Origin: Promethearchaeota archaeon Loki_b32 | GTDB taxonomy: Archaea > Asgardarchaeota > Lokiarchaeia > Sigyniarchaeales > SOKP01 | Direction: 5' to 3' | Assembly (NCBI GenBank): GCA_005223125.1 | Contig: NJBH01000012.1 | Span: 1 to 64,000, forward strand | DNA: 64,000 bases | Part shown: positions 27,128-36,772 of the stretch, piece after piece | How positions within the stretch are numbered: position 1 is the stretch's first letter | Layout of the letters: each line of letters opens with the position of its first letter | Notes under the pieces: generated by a model | What the model was told of the DNA's origin: nothing | Seen by the model: the letters and a program-made list of their open reading frames with translations, nothing else | The model's database searches: none | Translations under genes and position numbers: made by a program

Positions 27128-30100
27128 CTATTCTGTAGTATTTTCAAATTTAATTGTTGATTTATCTTTATTAATATCAAAATTGTGTTCAATATCTTTC
27201 CTCGATATTATACTTAATCTCTCTCTTAAAGTATGATCGATTTTGAAAATTGTTTCTCTTGAGCTAAGATGGAAAATTTCCGTTTCAGATCTTTCAAATT
27301 CACTTTTTTTCTTTTTATATTTTTTAGTTTGCCAAATATATACAGTCGAAATTACAAACACAATTAAAATTGGCAAACATATATAATATAATTGCCTGGT
27401 TTTCGGTGTAATTACTTTAATGGAAACAATATTTGATGATTCTTTATTTTCTAGCAAATAATAAAATTTTATACTAGCAGGCTTTAAACTTACAAGAGCT
27501 TGCCTTTTCGATTTAAGTGTGTAATTAATAGAAATTTTTTCATTAGGTTCTAATGAAATAATTAAATTAACTAGCTTACCTGTTAATAAGGAAAAATCTG
27601 ATTGAGAATAACTTATCATGTCATTTACTCTAAAATTATTAATAGCTATTGTTCCTGTATTTTCTACCTCAATGTTTACAATTACTACATCTCCAATTTC
27701 AATTTGATCCTTATTCACGGATTTCACTATTGAAAAGTTTATTTCCCCTAATATTTTAAATGAAGAATCAGAGATTTGGATTGTTCTGCTTTCTGAACTT
27801 TTAATAAAATTTATTGAGGGATAAAAATATCCTTTCCATCCAATCTTTTGTAGAGTTATATTAAAAGCAATTCTTTCATTATAGGTTATATTTTCAAAAT
27901 AAAGTAGCTCATCATCAAATCTCCTTAAATCACCAAACTGATCATTCATTATTACACTAATATCAGGTATTTGAAACCCTATAGGCCCAATATTTTTGAG
28001 ATTTACTGTTAGATTAAAAATGTCACCTATACCAGGTGCTTCATTAATAGGGTTTGAATTACTATTGTTATAATAAATTTCAATGGTTCTTGTAAATGGG
28101 GAACGATCCTCATAGTCAACAGGTGCAGAAACATAAACCTCATTAGTAAAACTAACTATTTTAGAAGAATTTCCTCCTTGGATCTTTTCTGGATTATAAT
28201 AAACTATTGAGGTTTTACTAATTGAAATTGAATTAGGTACATAGAAGGTAAAATTTAATGTTTTTTCTTCAAAAGGAACTAGTTTTTCTATATAATAGGA
28301 TAAATTGCTATTTTGAAGAGTGAAATTTCTAAATTTATCCATGATACCTGGTATTAACAATGAAATACTTAGGTTTTCAGCAATATTAGAACCAATGTTC
28401 TTAAAATTAATAGTGTATGTATTTAATTCTCCAGGATTAGAATAATTCTTTGCGAGGTATGAATAAGCTACTATTGAAGCTGCATTAAAAGTGCTTAATG
28501 GAATAGAATTAGATCGCTTTTCAAATTGAACGTAACTAGTCGAGGAGGCATATAAAACTCTAGAACCAGAATCATCATTAAAATTAATATCTCTAGTGGA
28601 AAATTCGATATCTAAATCATTGATTGAAATATTAAACTGTTCAGAATCGATACATATGATTTTGAATAGAACCGTATAGTTATTATTATCGAGGGGATAA
28701 AAAAGCCAGTTTAAACTCTCATTATTATTAACAAATGAAAATGTCCAAGTATTGTTTATAATGGAATCTAAATACGGACTCATATCTCTAAATTCTTCAG
28801 CATCAAAATCAAAAATTTCAAAATCTAAAGAGTCTAAGTTATCCGGTGAGGTTATATTAATAATAATAGAGGCTCTTTCTAATGTGTTATTAGTAAAATC
28901 GATATTAGTATTATTCTTAAAAATAAACTCAAGTTCAATTCTCTGTTCCAAAAATTGTTCAATTGATCCAATTATCCAACTCTCATTATCGGTTGACAAT
29001 GCCATTTCTGGTGAAGTTCCGACTAATTGTGTCCCATATATAATTTCTGGTGTTTTAGGTGCGGATTCAATAGTGAAATTATTCAAATAGAAAGGAGAAA
29101 ATGAATCTAAATTAGCAATCGAATAGTTATTAATTTGATAAGATAACATTTCTCCAGGTTCCAATTTCCAATTATCGTCATTATAAATACTGTATTTATT
29201 TGAAAAAATGTCCGTAAGTTCTCCTGGTGTAAGACCTAAAATTGCTAATGCTGAAATTAATTGAGGATATCCTGTGACCATTTTATCAATTACATTATCA
29301 ATATCTTCATTATATGGTGATAGATTCGTCAAATTGAGTATATTTGGGAAAAAAGTATCATAAATTCCTGTACCAAATGAATCAAAATAAAAAATACGAG
29401 GATCCTCATCAAAATTGAAAAAATCTTCTAATGATTCATATTGATTTGGATATTCAATACGCACTACTTCCCATAAGGTATTTTGAAACTCATCTGCTAT
29501 ATCTTGATTTCCTAATGTAAGAAGGAGAAAATAATCATTAAGTTCAATCGGAATGGGGGTAGGTATGCCCCATGCGGTGATCTCCCCCACATTTTCTGCT
29601 GATATATAATATGAAAAGTCTCTAAATGCCCCATAGGATGCATTTCCTTCAATTAACTCCTTTTTAATGTAAAGATTAGGTTCGGTATCAGAAACATTAT
29701 AAGTAACAGATAGTTCATTGAACGGATTTACAATACCTGTGGGAATAGAAGAAAAACCTTGAAATCCTAAATATTGCAGCATATTTACAATATCTGATGG
29801 GTTATTTAAATTAACTGGTTTAACATAAGAATGCTTAATGCCCCCATCATTTACCCAAAATAATTCAAATGAGTAATCTTCAAGTTCTTGAACATCAAAT
29901 TCTGTGCCTGCAAGATAAAATATTAGAGCTATTTGCTCTAAAAGGTAATCATAAAACTCAAAATTTATTGGAATTGCATCAATGATATCAGTACATAAAA
30001 TATTTATTTCAATTTCACTCATAAAAGCACCAACTAATGCAATATATATTTTCTCACTTGGTGCTAAAGGTTCTCCTTCATAGCCTAATGCTTTCCACAA

Positions 30101-31084
30101 ATTAAATTTGTATTGGTTGGTTCCAACTTCTTGTATTCCTTCATCTAGGCCTTCATATTGAATAGATATACTAGTATAATGCGTGTCATTTTTAAGTGTG
30201 AATGAGCCAAAAATATCAGTAAATTGTTCAAATTCATCTTCTGAAATCGTAACGTTGATCAAGTCACCATAGTTTTCAGTTAGAGCATCGAATTGATCAA
30301 TAATGTTTTCCATTTCTAAATTTTCAATAAAAGATAAATCAATAGAATCTATATTAAAATTTACCTGATCCATAGATAAATCATAATCTCCCTCAAAAAA
30401 GTCTAAAGAATTTAGAAGCATAAAAGTAGAAGAAATATGATAATCCTCCAAATACATTTGGCTTGTTAAACGATTTAGGTCCATTGCCTTCCAATATCCG
30501 TCCATAGGAAAGTTGGTTGTAAGCTCTTGAAAAAAGCAATCCCAATTTGGGGGATGGCCAACAAAGGGGAAAAGATTTGGTTCTGATACATTTACCATTA
30601 TAAGGTCAATCGAAAATTTTTGTCTGATTATCTCCAGTGCTCTTTCAGCTCTCGATTTAGCATCTTCTGTATCTAAATCCTTATCATAATAAAGAAATCC
30701 CACAAAATTATTAAATCCCATTATATATTGAGATGGGATCTCACTTTCAGTCAATATTGTTGGAAAAATTTCTGGATTGACTCCATTTGAAGCACTTATA
30801 ATTATATTACATTTAGAAAAAGCTGGATCATTTGAGTCAAATTGGGACAGAATATTAGTATCATTTGTAAAAAGCGATTGTTTTATTATGGATTTATTTC
30901 CTACTACAAAAGCCTTAATACTTTCGGCATATAGATCTGATCCAGCAATATCTGAAGATTTCAAATCTTTTTTTTCTGTTTCTATTAAATTATCTTCTTT
31001 ATTTTGAAATAAAACATGATCTAAGGGAAGTAGAAAAATCATTGAGAAAAGTATGAATATAATAATTAGTTTGTTTTTCTTCAA
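27128..31084 (-). CDS. Very large secreted, membrane-anchored surface protein
   Basis: A 1318-residue protein of unknown function. Residues 5-22 are a signal-anchor (LIIIFILFSMIFLLPLDHVL) and a single helix near the C-terminus (YYICLPILIVFVISTVYIW) is followed by a 70-residue basic tail, so both ends reach the membrane and the middle faces outward. The extracellular part is rich in Asn, Ser and Thr with many sequons and contains, toward the end, tandem beta-sandwich repeats with the signature of conserved DUF11/CARDB-like modules (LNTYTINFKNIGSNIAENLS, IFNLTVNLKNIGPIGFQIP, VVIVNIEVENTGTIAINNFR). It sits between one ABC permease and the subtilase, gaps of 15 and 27 bases, and is a candidate substrate or partner of either. 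Confidence 0.75.
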   Translation of the reverse strand: MKKNKLIIIFILFSMIFLLPLDHVLFQNKEDNLIETEKKDLKSSDIAGSDLYAESIKAFVVGNKSIIKQSLFTNDTNILSQFDSNDPAFSKCNIIISASNGVNPEIFPTILTESEIPSQYIMGFNNFVGFLYYDKDLDTEDAKSRAERALEIIRQKFSIDLIMVNVSEPNLFPFVGHPPNWDCFFQELTTNFPMDGYWKAMDLNRLTSQMYLEDYHISSTFMLLNSLDFFEGDYDLSMDQVNFNIDSIDLSFIENLEMENIIDQFDALTENYGDLINVTISEDEFEQFTDIFGSFTLKNDTHYTSISIQYEGLDEGIQEVGTNQYKFNLWKALGYEGEPLAPSEKIYIALVGAFMSEIEINILCTDIIDAIPINFEFYDYLLEQIALIFYLAGTEFDVQELEDYSFELFWVNDGGIKHSYVKPVNLNNPSDIVNMLQYLGFQGFSSIPTGIVNPFNELSVTYNVSDTEPNLYIKKELIEGNASYGAFRDFSYYISAENVGEITAWGIPTPIPIELNDYFLLLTLGNQDIADEFQNTLWEVVRIEYPNQYESLEDFFNFDEDPRIFYFDSFGTGIYDTFFPNILNLTNLSPYNEDIDNVIDKMVTGYPQLISALAILGLTPGELTDIFSNKYSIYNDDNWKLEPGEMLSYQINNYSIANLDSFSPFYLNNFTIESAPKTPEIIYGTQLVGTSPEMALSTDNESWIIGSIEQFLEQRIELEFIFKNNTNIDFTNNTLERASIIINITSPDNLDSLDFEIFDFDAEEFRDMSPYLDSIINNTWTFSFVNNNESLNWLFYPLDNNNYTVLFKIICIDSEQFNISINDLDIEFSTRDINFNDDSGSRVLYASSTSYVQFEKRSNSIPLSTFNAASIVAYSYLAKNYSNPGELNTYTINFKNIGSNIAENLSISLLIPGIMDKFRNFTLQNSNLSYYIEKLVPFEEKTLNFTFYVPNSISISKTSIVYYNPEKIQGGNSSKIVSFTNEVYVSAPVDYEDRSPFTRTIEIYYNNSNSNPINEAPGIGDIFNLTVNLKNIGPIGFQIPDISVIMNDQFGDLRRFDDELLYFENITYNERIAFNITLQKIGWKGYFYPSINFIKSSESRTIQISDSSFKILGEINFSIVKSVNKDQIEIGDVVIVNIEVENTGTIAINNFRVNDMISYSQSDFSLLTGKLVNLIISLEPNEKISINYTLKSKRQALVSLKPASIKFYYLLENKESSNIVSIKVITPKTRQLYYICLPILIVFVISTVYIWQTKKYKKKKSEFERSETEIFHLSSRETIFKIDHTLRERLSIISRKDIEHNFDINKDKSTIKFENTTE

Positions 31085-31099
31085 GGTTTTTTGATCCTC

Positions 31100-34000
31100 C
31101 TAAAATGTTTCCCTATAAATTTCAACAATTTTCTTTTTTCTGGCTTTTCGTAACAGCAGCTTCATTCCAAGATATATCATGGTTATGGAGAGGAAATAAA
31201 TTAATCCAATATTAAACCATGGTACATATAGTATCTCAACTGAGCCTGATAATACACTTAAATTTGAGGTTACCAACCATGCTGTAAACCAACCTACAAG
31301 AATCCCTATAGTTCCACTACTAATCATTATGATTAAGGATTCAATTATAAATAAACGATTTATATCTTTACCTTTTAATCCTAATGTTCTAACTATTCCA
31401 ATCTCTTTCTTTCTTTCGATAATAGTTGAATAAGATGATGAAAGTAAGCCAAAAATACATATAAATACTGTTGTTAGAGAAATAAGTGTAAATAGAGTAT
31501 CTAATACAAAAAATGCAGACTCTTGCTGTGCAACCATCCGTGCTAAATTAAATATATCATAATTATAATCCGATTGATATAAATCATCAATCATTTCCTC
31601 AATATAATAAGCTTCTGATAATTTATCTTCTCGAAGTTTAATAAAAACTCTGTCTAAATAAGCGACTGGAGGAATATCCATAATTTCAATATATGTCTCT
31701 TGGGAGATTAAAACTCCACCTCTTTGTGCACTCATTGGTGATGATCCAAACTCCATTGAGAATCCAGGCATGCTTTTAGCGGTTCCAACAATTTTAAAAG
31801 GATATACTTCCAACTCATCTCCTCGGTGAATAACGATCCTAACATTATCACCAACCAGTAAGGACATTGCTATTGAAATCGCTTCAGAGATAATGCATGT
31901 ATACAATAGATTATCATAGAATAGACTATTAAAGGCATTATTTATATTACCAGAAGTCATTTCTATAAATTCATTTCTCACGGTAAAAGTATATTCTTCA
32001 TCAATTCCAATTAGGGTTATTTCTTGTGTGGTTAAACCAGCATAATCACCAATTTCAGCAATAAATTCCTTATTTTCTTCCGCATAGATTTGAGTTAATT
32101 GGTAAGGCTGTGCCAATACAGATGATACTTTCTCAACGCCATCAATTGCTAATAATTCTACTTCAAATTCAGTAGTCAAGATTCTATTGGGATTTATAGA
32201 ACTATCTAAGGTTTTTAAGGTCTGTAATTCTAAAAGTTCATTGGCAGAAATCCCATCACTGGCCATCAAACCAATTCCCCCTCCCCCTCCAAATCCTCCT
32301 TGGAAAATGTCCTCTTGTTCTTCCCAACCAGTAGTCTTTATAACTAGATCTGATCCAAAGCTTAATTGTGTCATAGCAGTTTCTTGTGCTGATAAAGTGT
32401 TAATAAGAGTAGAAGTAAAAATAACAAATGAAAAAGATAATGCAAAAATCATGACTGTACTCGAATTCCTTCTTTGGTATCGAAATATAAAAATTTTGAT
32501 AACATTGTGGAGACGTCTAGTTATTGGGCGAAATAAATGAATTACTAACCTCAAAACTACGGGAACTAATCCTAGTCCCGCAAGAGTTAATCCAATATTA
32601 AATATTAGTAAAATCGCTATCAATACTCCTGCGAATAAACTCATGTCACTTGAAACCATAATTCTTGGAATAACATAAAATACAAATCCTCCATTAAATG
32701 CCAGAATTACACCTACTAAAATTAATTTATAATTAACTGAAGCTTTCTTTTGTAAGCGATATAATGTATCTTCGTGGCGATATGGATGAATAGATTCGAT
32801 TAATTGAAGTTTCATGACTTTCAAAGCAGGAGCGATACTAACTATCATTCCTACACTAAGTCCCATAACATATGATATTATAATAGACCACCAAGTAAAG
32901 GAGAAAGGTATTTGACTAAATCCTAACGCACTCTGGGAAACTACGGTATTAGCAAAAGGTATTATAACAAATCGAGAAAGAATAAATGCTGTTATAATTC
33001 CTGAAATGGCACCAAAATTACACAATAAAAAACCTTGCATCAAGACTATTGATAAACTATATTTTTTATTTGCCCCTAAAGTTCTAAATATCCCAAATTC
33101 TCTGATTCTTTCCTCTATAGAAGTTTTTAAAATACCATTAATTAGAACCCCCGAAATGAGCATTGCTACAATCGAAACGAAAACAAAAATAATTACTATA
33201 AATACGCTTAAAAGCTCGGACCATCCTAAAATTCTTAATTTGGGTAAATCAATATTATATTCATTTATACCTATCGCTATTTGAATATCTGTTACTAGGT
33301 TCTTCACAAGGGTTTTAGAACCTTCAAGATCTCTAATATCATATAAACTATTACTTTGTTTGAAAGTAAGTATTAAATCACTGCATTTCCCGTTAAATTC
33401 ACTAAAACCAAAATATTGATAAAGCGTGTTAATATCCACTATAATTAAATTATCATTACGGTACTCTACTGGCCATTTTAAATTGTAATCAAAAATTTTA
33501 TCAATTGTTAAATTTACGGTACGAGAGAGGTTTATATTTCCATGAGTTAATTGCATGTTTATTTCAATTATATCATTTTCAGAATATTTAATAATATCAT
33601 TAAATCCATGATATATTGCACAGTGATTTAAAGGTAATTCATTTAGATCAAGTAAGTCATTATACACTGGATCAATAAAGCGCCCAAAATTAATACTATT
33701 TTCCAAAGAAAAATTAATTGCTGAGATCTTGCACCAAATCTTTTCATTTGTTAGATCAGTAGTATGAAAACCTTCAGAAATATTCACATCTCCATAAATC
33801 TCCATTCTTGGTATATAATGTTCAATTGCATTAGTTGTTTCTTGTATTGTTTGAATAACTGGATCATAATTGAAATATGAGGATCTATTATCAGGTTCTC
33901 CATTATAATGTCTTATTGAGATAACAGCGTCTTGATTTCCTGAATCTATAGATAAATAATTAATGTAACCTACAGATATAGAATCTGATAATAATAATAC

Positions 34001-34114
34001 AACTGTAAGAAGGCCTATAGAAATAAGCATTCCAATTATAGCTAATAATGTCCGTATTTTTTGCTTTTTTAAGTCTAAAAAAGCATATTTGAAAATAAGT
34101 TTAAGATTAGTCAT
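31100..34114 (-). CDS. FtsX/MacB-type ABC transporter permease, large (first of the cluster)
   Basis: A 1004-residue paralogue of the permease at 19319, with the same layout: one N-terminal helix (about 22-45), a 230-residue extracellular domain, three helices including the FtsX motif KTSIEERIREFGIFRTLGAN, a second set of helices, a second large extracellular domain with a Gly-rich stretch (FQGGFGGGGGIGLM), and three C-terminal helices with ERKKEIGIVRTLGLKGKD. The gene begins 9 bases after the ATPase stop, typical of an operon. The two large permeases would pair with a dimer of the LolD-like ATPase to build a mechanotransmission-type ABC complex. Sequence gives no substrate. Confidence 0.88.
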   Translation of the reverse strand: MTNLKLIFKYAFLDLKKQKIRTLLAIIGMLISIGLLTVVLLLSDSISVGYINYLSIDSGNQDAVISIRHYNGEPDNRSSYFNYDPVIQTIQETTNAIEHYIPRMEIYGDVNISEGFHTTDLTNEKIWCKISAINFSLENSINFGRFIDPVYNDLLDLNELPLNHCAIYHGFNDIIKYSENDIIEINMQLTHGNINLSRTVNLTIDKIFDYNLKWPVEYRNDNLIIVDINTLYQYFGFSEFNGKCSDLILTFKQSNSLYDIRDLEGSKTLVKNLVTDIQIAIGINEYNIDLPKLRILGWSELLSVFIVIIFVFVSIVAMLISGVLINGILKTSIEERIREFGIFRTLGANKKYSLSIVLMQGFLLCNFGAISGIITAFILSRFVIIPFANTVVSQSALGFSQIPFSFTWWSIIISYVMGLSVGMIVSIAPALKVMKLQLIESIHPYRHEDTLYRLQKKASVNYKLILVGVILAFNGGFVFYVIPRIMVSSDMSLFAGVLIAILLIFNIGLTLAGLGLVPVVLRLVIHLFRPITRRLHNVIKIFIFRYQRRNSSTVMIFALSFSFVIFTSTLINTLSAQETAMTQLSFGSDLVIKTTGWEEQEDIFQGGFGGGGGIGLMASDGISANELLELQTLKTLDSSINPNRILTTEFEVELLAIDGVEKVSSVLAQPYQLTQIYAEENKEFIAEIGDYAGLTTQEITLIGIDEEYTFTVRNEFIEMTSGNINNAFNSLFYDNLLYTCIISEAISIAMSLLVGDNVRIVIHRGDELEVYPFKIVGTAKSMPGFSMEFGSSPMSAQRGGVLISQETYIEIMDIPPVAYLDRVFIKLREDKLSEAYYIEEMIDDLYQSDYNYDIFNLARMVAQQESAFFVLDTLFTLISLTTVFICIFGLLSSSYSTIIERKKEIGIVRTLGLKGKDINRLFIIESLIIMISSGTIGILVGWFTAWLVTSNLSVLSGSVEILYVPWFNIGLIYFLSITMIYLGMKLLLRKARKKKIVEIYRETF

Positions 34115-34123
34115 ATGGCTAAA

Positions 34124-35302
34124 TTAGTTTAAAATTAATATTTCTCCTTCAATCCTCCCAAAAAAATTGTTTTCTTCAATTAACTCCTGCAATATATCAT
34201 TAAAATGTTCTGGTAAATTCATAACAATAGAATTTGGAATACTATTTTTAATTTCACTTACCGGAATTTCTACTCTCCCTTGATTTGCAAATAAATATTG
34301 AAAAATTTTACACTTACATTTCTCTTTATTTATTTCAGTTTCTTGTCTTCTTTTCAGTTGCATTATTTCAGTTTCCTTTAAACCTCCAATTTTACCTTCA
34401 TGAGTTAGTTTTCCGTCTCTCATATGAAAAACCCTAGTAGCAAATTCTGATACAGCAGCATCGTGGCTTACCGCAATGAATGTTGCTCCTCTTTTATTTA
34501 AATCTCTGAGAAGGTTTAAAACCATAACTCCTGTTTTTGAATCTAAATCACCCGTAGGTTCATCTAATACACAAATCGCAGGATCATTTGCAAAAGCTCT
34601 GGCTATAGCAACTCTTTGCTGTTCACCTCCACTCAATTCTGAAGGTGTATGATGGGCTCTTTCATCTAGTCCTACTAATCTTAGAAGGTCCAGCGCTTTT
34701 TTTCTTTTACCCCGACGACTTAACTTCCCTGAAAAGTGTAAAGGGACCATTACATTTTCCATGGCTGTCATTTGAGGGAGTAAATTATAAAATTGAAACA
34801 CAAATCCTATTCTTTCTCTCCTAATCTCAGCTAAGGAATTATCGGATAACATACTAATATTTCTGCCTTCCAGAAATATTTTTCCCCTTGTAGGCGCGTC
34901 AAGTCCTCCAATTAAATTGAGGAGAGTAGTTTTTCCCGAACCTGAAGGACCCATTATATCGATGAAATCTCCCGTATCTATGGTTAAATCAACACCACGT
35001 AGCGCTGCCACAGCTGTGGTTCCTAATAAATAAGTCTTATGCAGATTTTCAACAACTATTAAATGATCATAGTCTTTATCAGCAACTTTATCTTCCCTAA
35101 TTTCTCTTTTCATCTTTTTCTTTTCAATCTTCGACTGAGTAAGCAATTCTACTTTTTGTTGCTTTATATCTTCTTGTTTTTTCTTTTTTTTCCATTTTTT
35201 AAAGTTCTTTGAAACTTCGCCTTTCCAAATTGCTAAATTACCCGTTTCTTGTTCATATTGCTCCATAAGAGGAGTCTTTTTAATTAGTGTTGATTTGGGC
35301 AT
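34124..35302 (-). CDS. LolD/MacB-type ABC ATPase with N- and C-terminal extensions
   Basis: A 392-residue ATPase, about 165 longer than a plain LolD. An N-terminal Lys-rich helix (KNFKKWKKKKKQEDIKQQ) of about 75 residues precedes the nucleotide-binding domain. That domain has Walker A GPSGSGKTTLLNLIGG, Q-loop FVFQFYNLLPQMTAMEN, signature SGGEQQRVAIARAFAND, Walker B ICVLDEPTGDLDSKTG and the switch His in ISVSHD-like AVSHDAAV. The last 65 residues (CKCKIFQYLFANQGRVEIPV to GEILILN) look like a winged-helix or PCI-like module, and start with a Cys-x-Cys. First gene of the five-gene operon and starts with ATG at 35302. It would energise the two large FtsX-type permeases. Confidence 0.92.
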   Translation of the reverse strand: MPKSTLIKKTPLMEQYEQETGNLAIWKGEVSKNFKKWKKKKKQEDIKQQKVELLTQSKIEKKKMKREIREDKVADKDYDHLIVVENLHKTYLLGTTAVAALRGVDLTIDTGDFIDIMGPSGSGKTTLLNLIGGLDAPTRGKIFLEGRNISMLSDNSLAEIRRERIGFVFQFYNLLPQMTAMENVMVPLHFSGKLSRRGKRKKALDLLRLVGLDERAHHTPSELSGGEQQRVAIARAFANDPAICVLDEPTGDLDSKTGVMVLNLLRDLNKRGATFIAVSHDAAVSEFATRVFHMRDGKLTHEGKIGGLKETEIMQLKRRQETEINKEKCKCKIFQYLFANQGRVEIPVSEIKNSIPNSIVMNLPEHFNDILQELIEENNFFGRIEGEILILN

Positions 35303-35548
35303 TTTAAGTTCTCTTTACTTTAATTTATGCTTTTTACAGAAAAATCTTCTTTTTCGTATTAATATAATTTTTCACTTTATTAATATCACAATGCTAAAAT
35401 AAACTTTTTCAGAATACTAAACTTGTACAGATATGAAAAGTGTGAAAATCTTTTAAAAATTGAGGTTCTAATTAAATAGAACATTTAAAATCCTTTATGG
35501 AATCAAAAAATCCAACATTGTTTTACAACGGTGTAATAATAAAAAGAG

Positions 35549-36280
35549 TTATTTATTTTTAGTTTTTAGATATTCTAAGATTTTAGCATAGATATCTTTT
35601 TCAGCATCTTTTTTGTTTCTAAATTCGTCCGATTTTAATTTTTTTGTTATTTCTATTAATTCTATTTGTTTAGTTTTTTCTAAGATCCTTGGATTCTTCG
35701 CTATCCAGATCAAGTCGTGATCTTCCCCGCTTTTTTGATATTCAAGTTCGATAACAATAGAAGTCTTAAATTTTACCTGTAAAAATTCTAATAATTCATT
35801 TTTACTAGAAATTATCGGATTTTGAGCCTTAATATTCAAATCTGTGATAAAGGGATTTATAATTGTTTGTTCAACTATATTTAAATTATGTTCAGAATCA
35901 AGAAATATTGCACCACATATAGCCTCAAATACATCAGCTAAAATCCTCGTCCCTATAATAGGTTGGTTTTCAGTTTTAAATATAAATTCATGCAAATTCA
36001 TTGAATCTGCTACTCTTTTTAAATTTTTATCGCTTTCTAAAGCTGCTTTTATTTTAGTTATTTCACTTGGAGTATTTATACCCTCTTGATATAATTTTAA
36101 AATAAAAATAATTTTGATTACTGAGTCTCCTAGTGTTTCCAGAAATTCATAACTAGGTTTGCCTATGATATTCGCCATTTGTGGAGTAGTTAAAGCTTGC
36201 TCTAAAAGTTCTTCGTTTTTAAACTTATAATCTAAAAACTCTTGAAATTTGCGTAATTTATATTTCTCGATCGTAAACAT
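35549..36280 (-). CDS. RNase III-family endoribonuclease
   Basis: A 243-residue double-stranded-RNA endoribonuclease. The RNase III domain keeps the full catalytic set in normal spacing: Glu45, Glu48 and Asp52 (YEFLETLGDSVIKIIF) and Asp116 with Glu119 (ILADVFEAICGAIFLDS). The bacterial consensus reads RLEFLGDSVL at the first motif, so this one is slightly divergent. Residues about 165-240 (KNELLEFLQVKFKTSIVIEL to AEKDIYAKILEYLK) match a degenerate double-stranded RNA-binding domain. True RNase III is rare in archaea; Asgard members are reported. It is monocistronic, divergent from a small helical protein. Confidence 0.88.
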   Translation of the reverse strand: MFTIEKYKLRKFQEFLDYKFKNEELLEQALTTPQMANIIGKPSYEFLETLGDSVIKIIFILKLYQEGINTPSEITKIKAALESDKNLKRVADSMNLHEFIFKTENQPIIGTRILADVFEAICGAIFLDSEHNLNIVEQTIINPFITDLNIKAQNPIISSKNELLEFLQVKFKTSIVIELEYQKSGEDHDLIWIAKNPRILEKTKQIELIEITKKLKSDEFRNKKDAEKDIYAKILEYLKTKNK

Positions 36281-36340
36281 AATTTAATTAACTATTATTT
36301 TCAGTTAAATTTAAAAATTTAGACGAAACTTTAATATAAT

Positions 36341-36772
36341 ATGGAAAGAGGAAATAAGGAAAAAATTATAGAAATGATTAAAGCAATTGAAAATAAGAAT
36401 TCAGAAATGGAAGAGTACATCTCAAATTTATCTATATTATCAAGAAATGATATGTTAAAAAAAATTACTCAGGATATTATTAATAATAATTCACTATTAC
36501 AAGAACTTTTAGGAACCGAAATGTATATTATCTCAAGTGAAGAAACTGAGAAGAACTCTTCAAGTTATATAATTGAAGGGTATATTAATAAAATCCAAAA
36601 AGATCCTTACAAGAAAATTATTTTTCTAAGAGAGTTCCTTGGATTATTCCAAGAACGAATATCCGAAATGGATAAAGAGGTAATACTGAAATCCTTGAAA
36701 GATGAAAAAAATGAAGAAAAATTAAGAGAGGAAATGATATCCTTAGCGAATACATTCAACCTTAACTCATAA
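36341..36772 (+). CDS. Helical hypothetical protein
   Basis: A 143-residue soluble, charged, almost all-helical protein with probable coiled coils (NKEKIIEMIKAIENKNSEME, KDEKNEEKLREEMISLANTF). I do not recognise a family. It starts at ATG 36341, divergent from RNase III with 60 bases between, so the two could share a bidirectional promoter region. Its last 6 bases overlap the end of the converging SCP2-like gene. No motif suggests enzymatic function. Confidence 0.6.
   Translation: MERGNKEKIIEMIKAIENKNSEMEEYISNLSILSRNDMLKKITQDIINNNSLLQELLGTEMYIISSEETEKNSSSYIIEGYINKIQKDPYKKIIFLREFLGLFQERISEMDKEVILKSLKDEKNEEKLREEMISLANTFNLNS

Noticed and set aside
19319-35302. Reading the operon as a drug-efflux MacAB system
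   Set aside because: No membrane fusion protein or outer membrane channel, and archaea have no outer membrane; the two permeases are double-size and accompanied by protease and surface genes.
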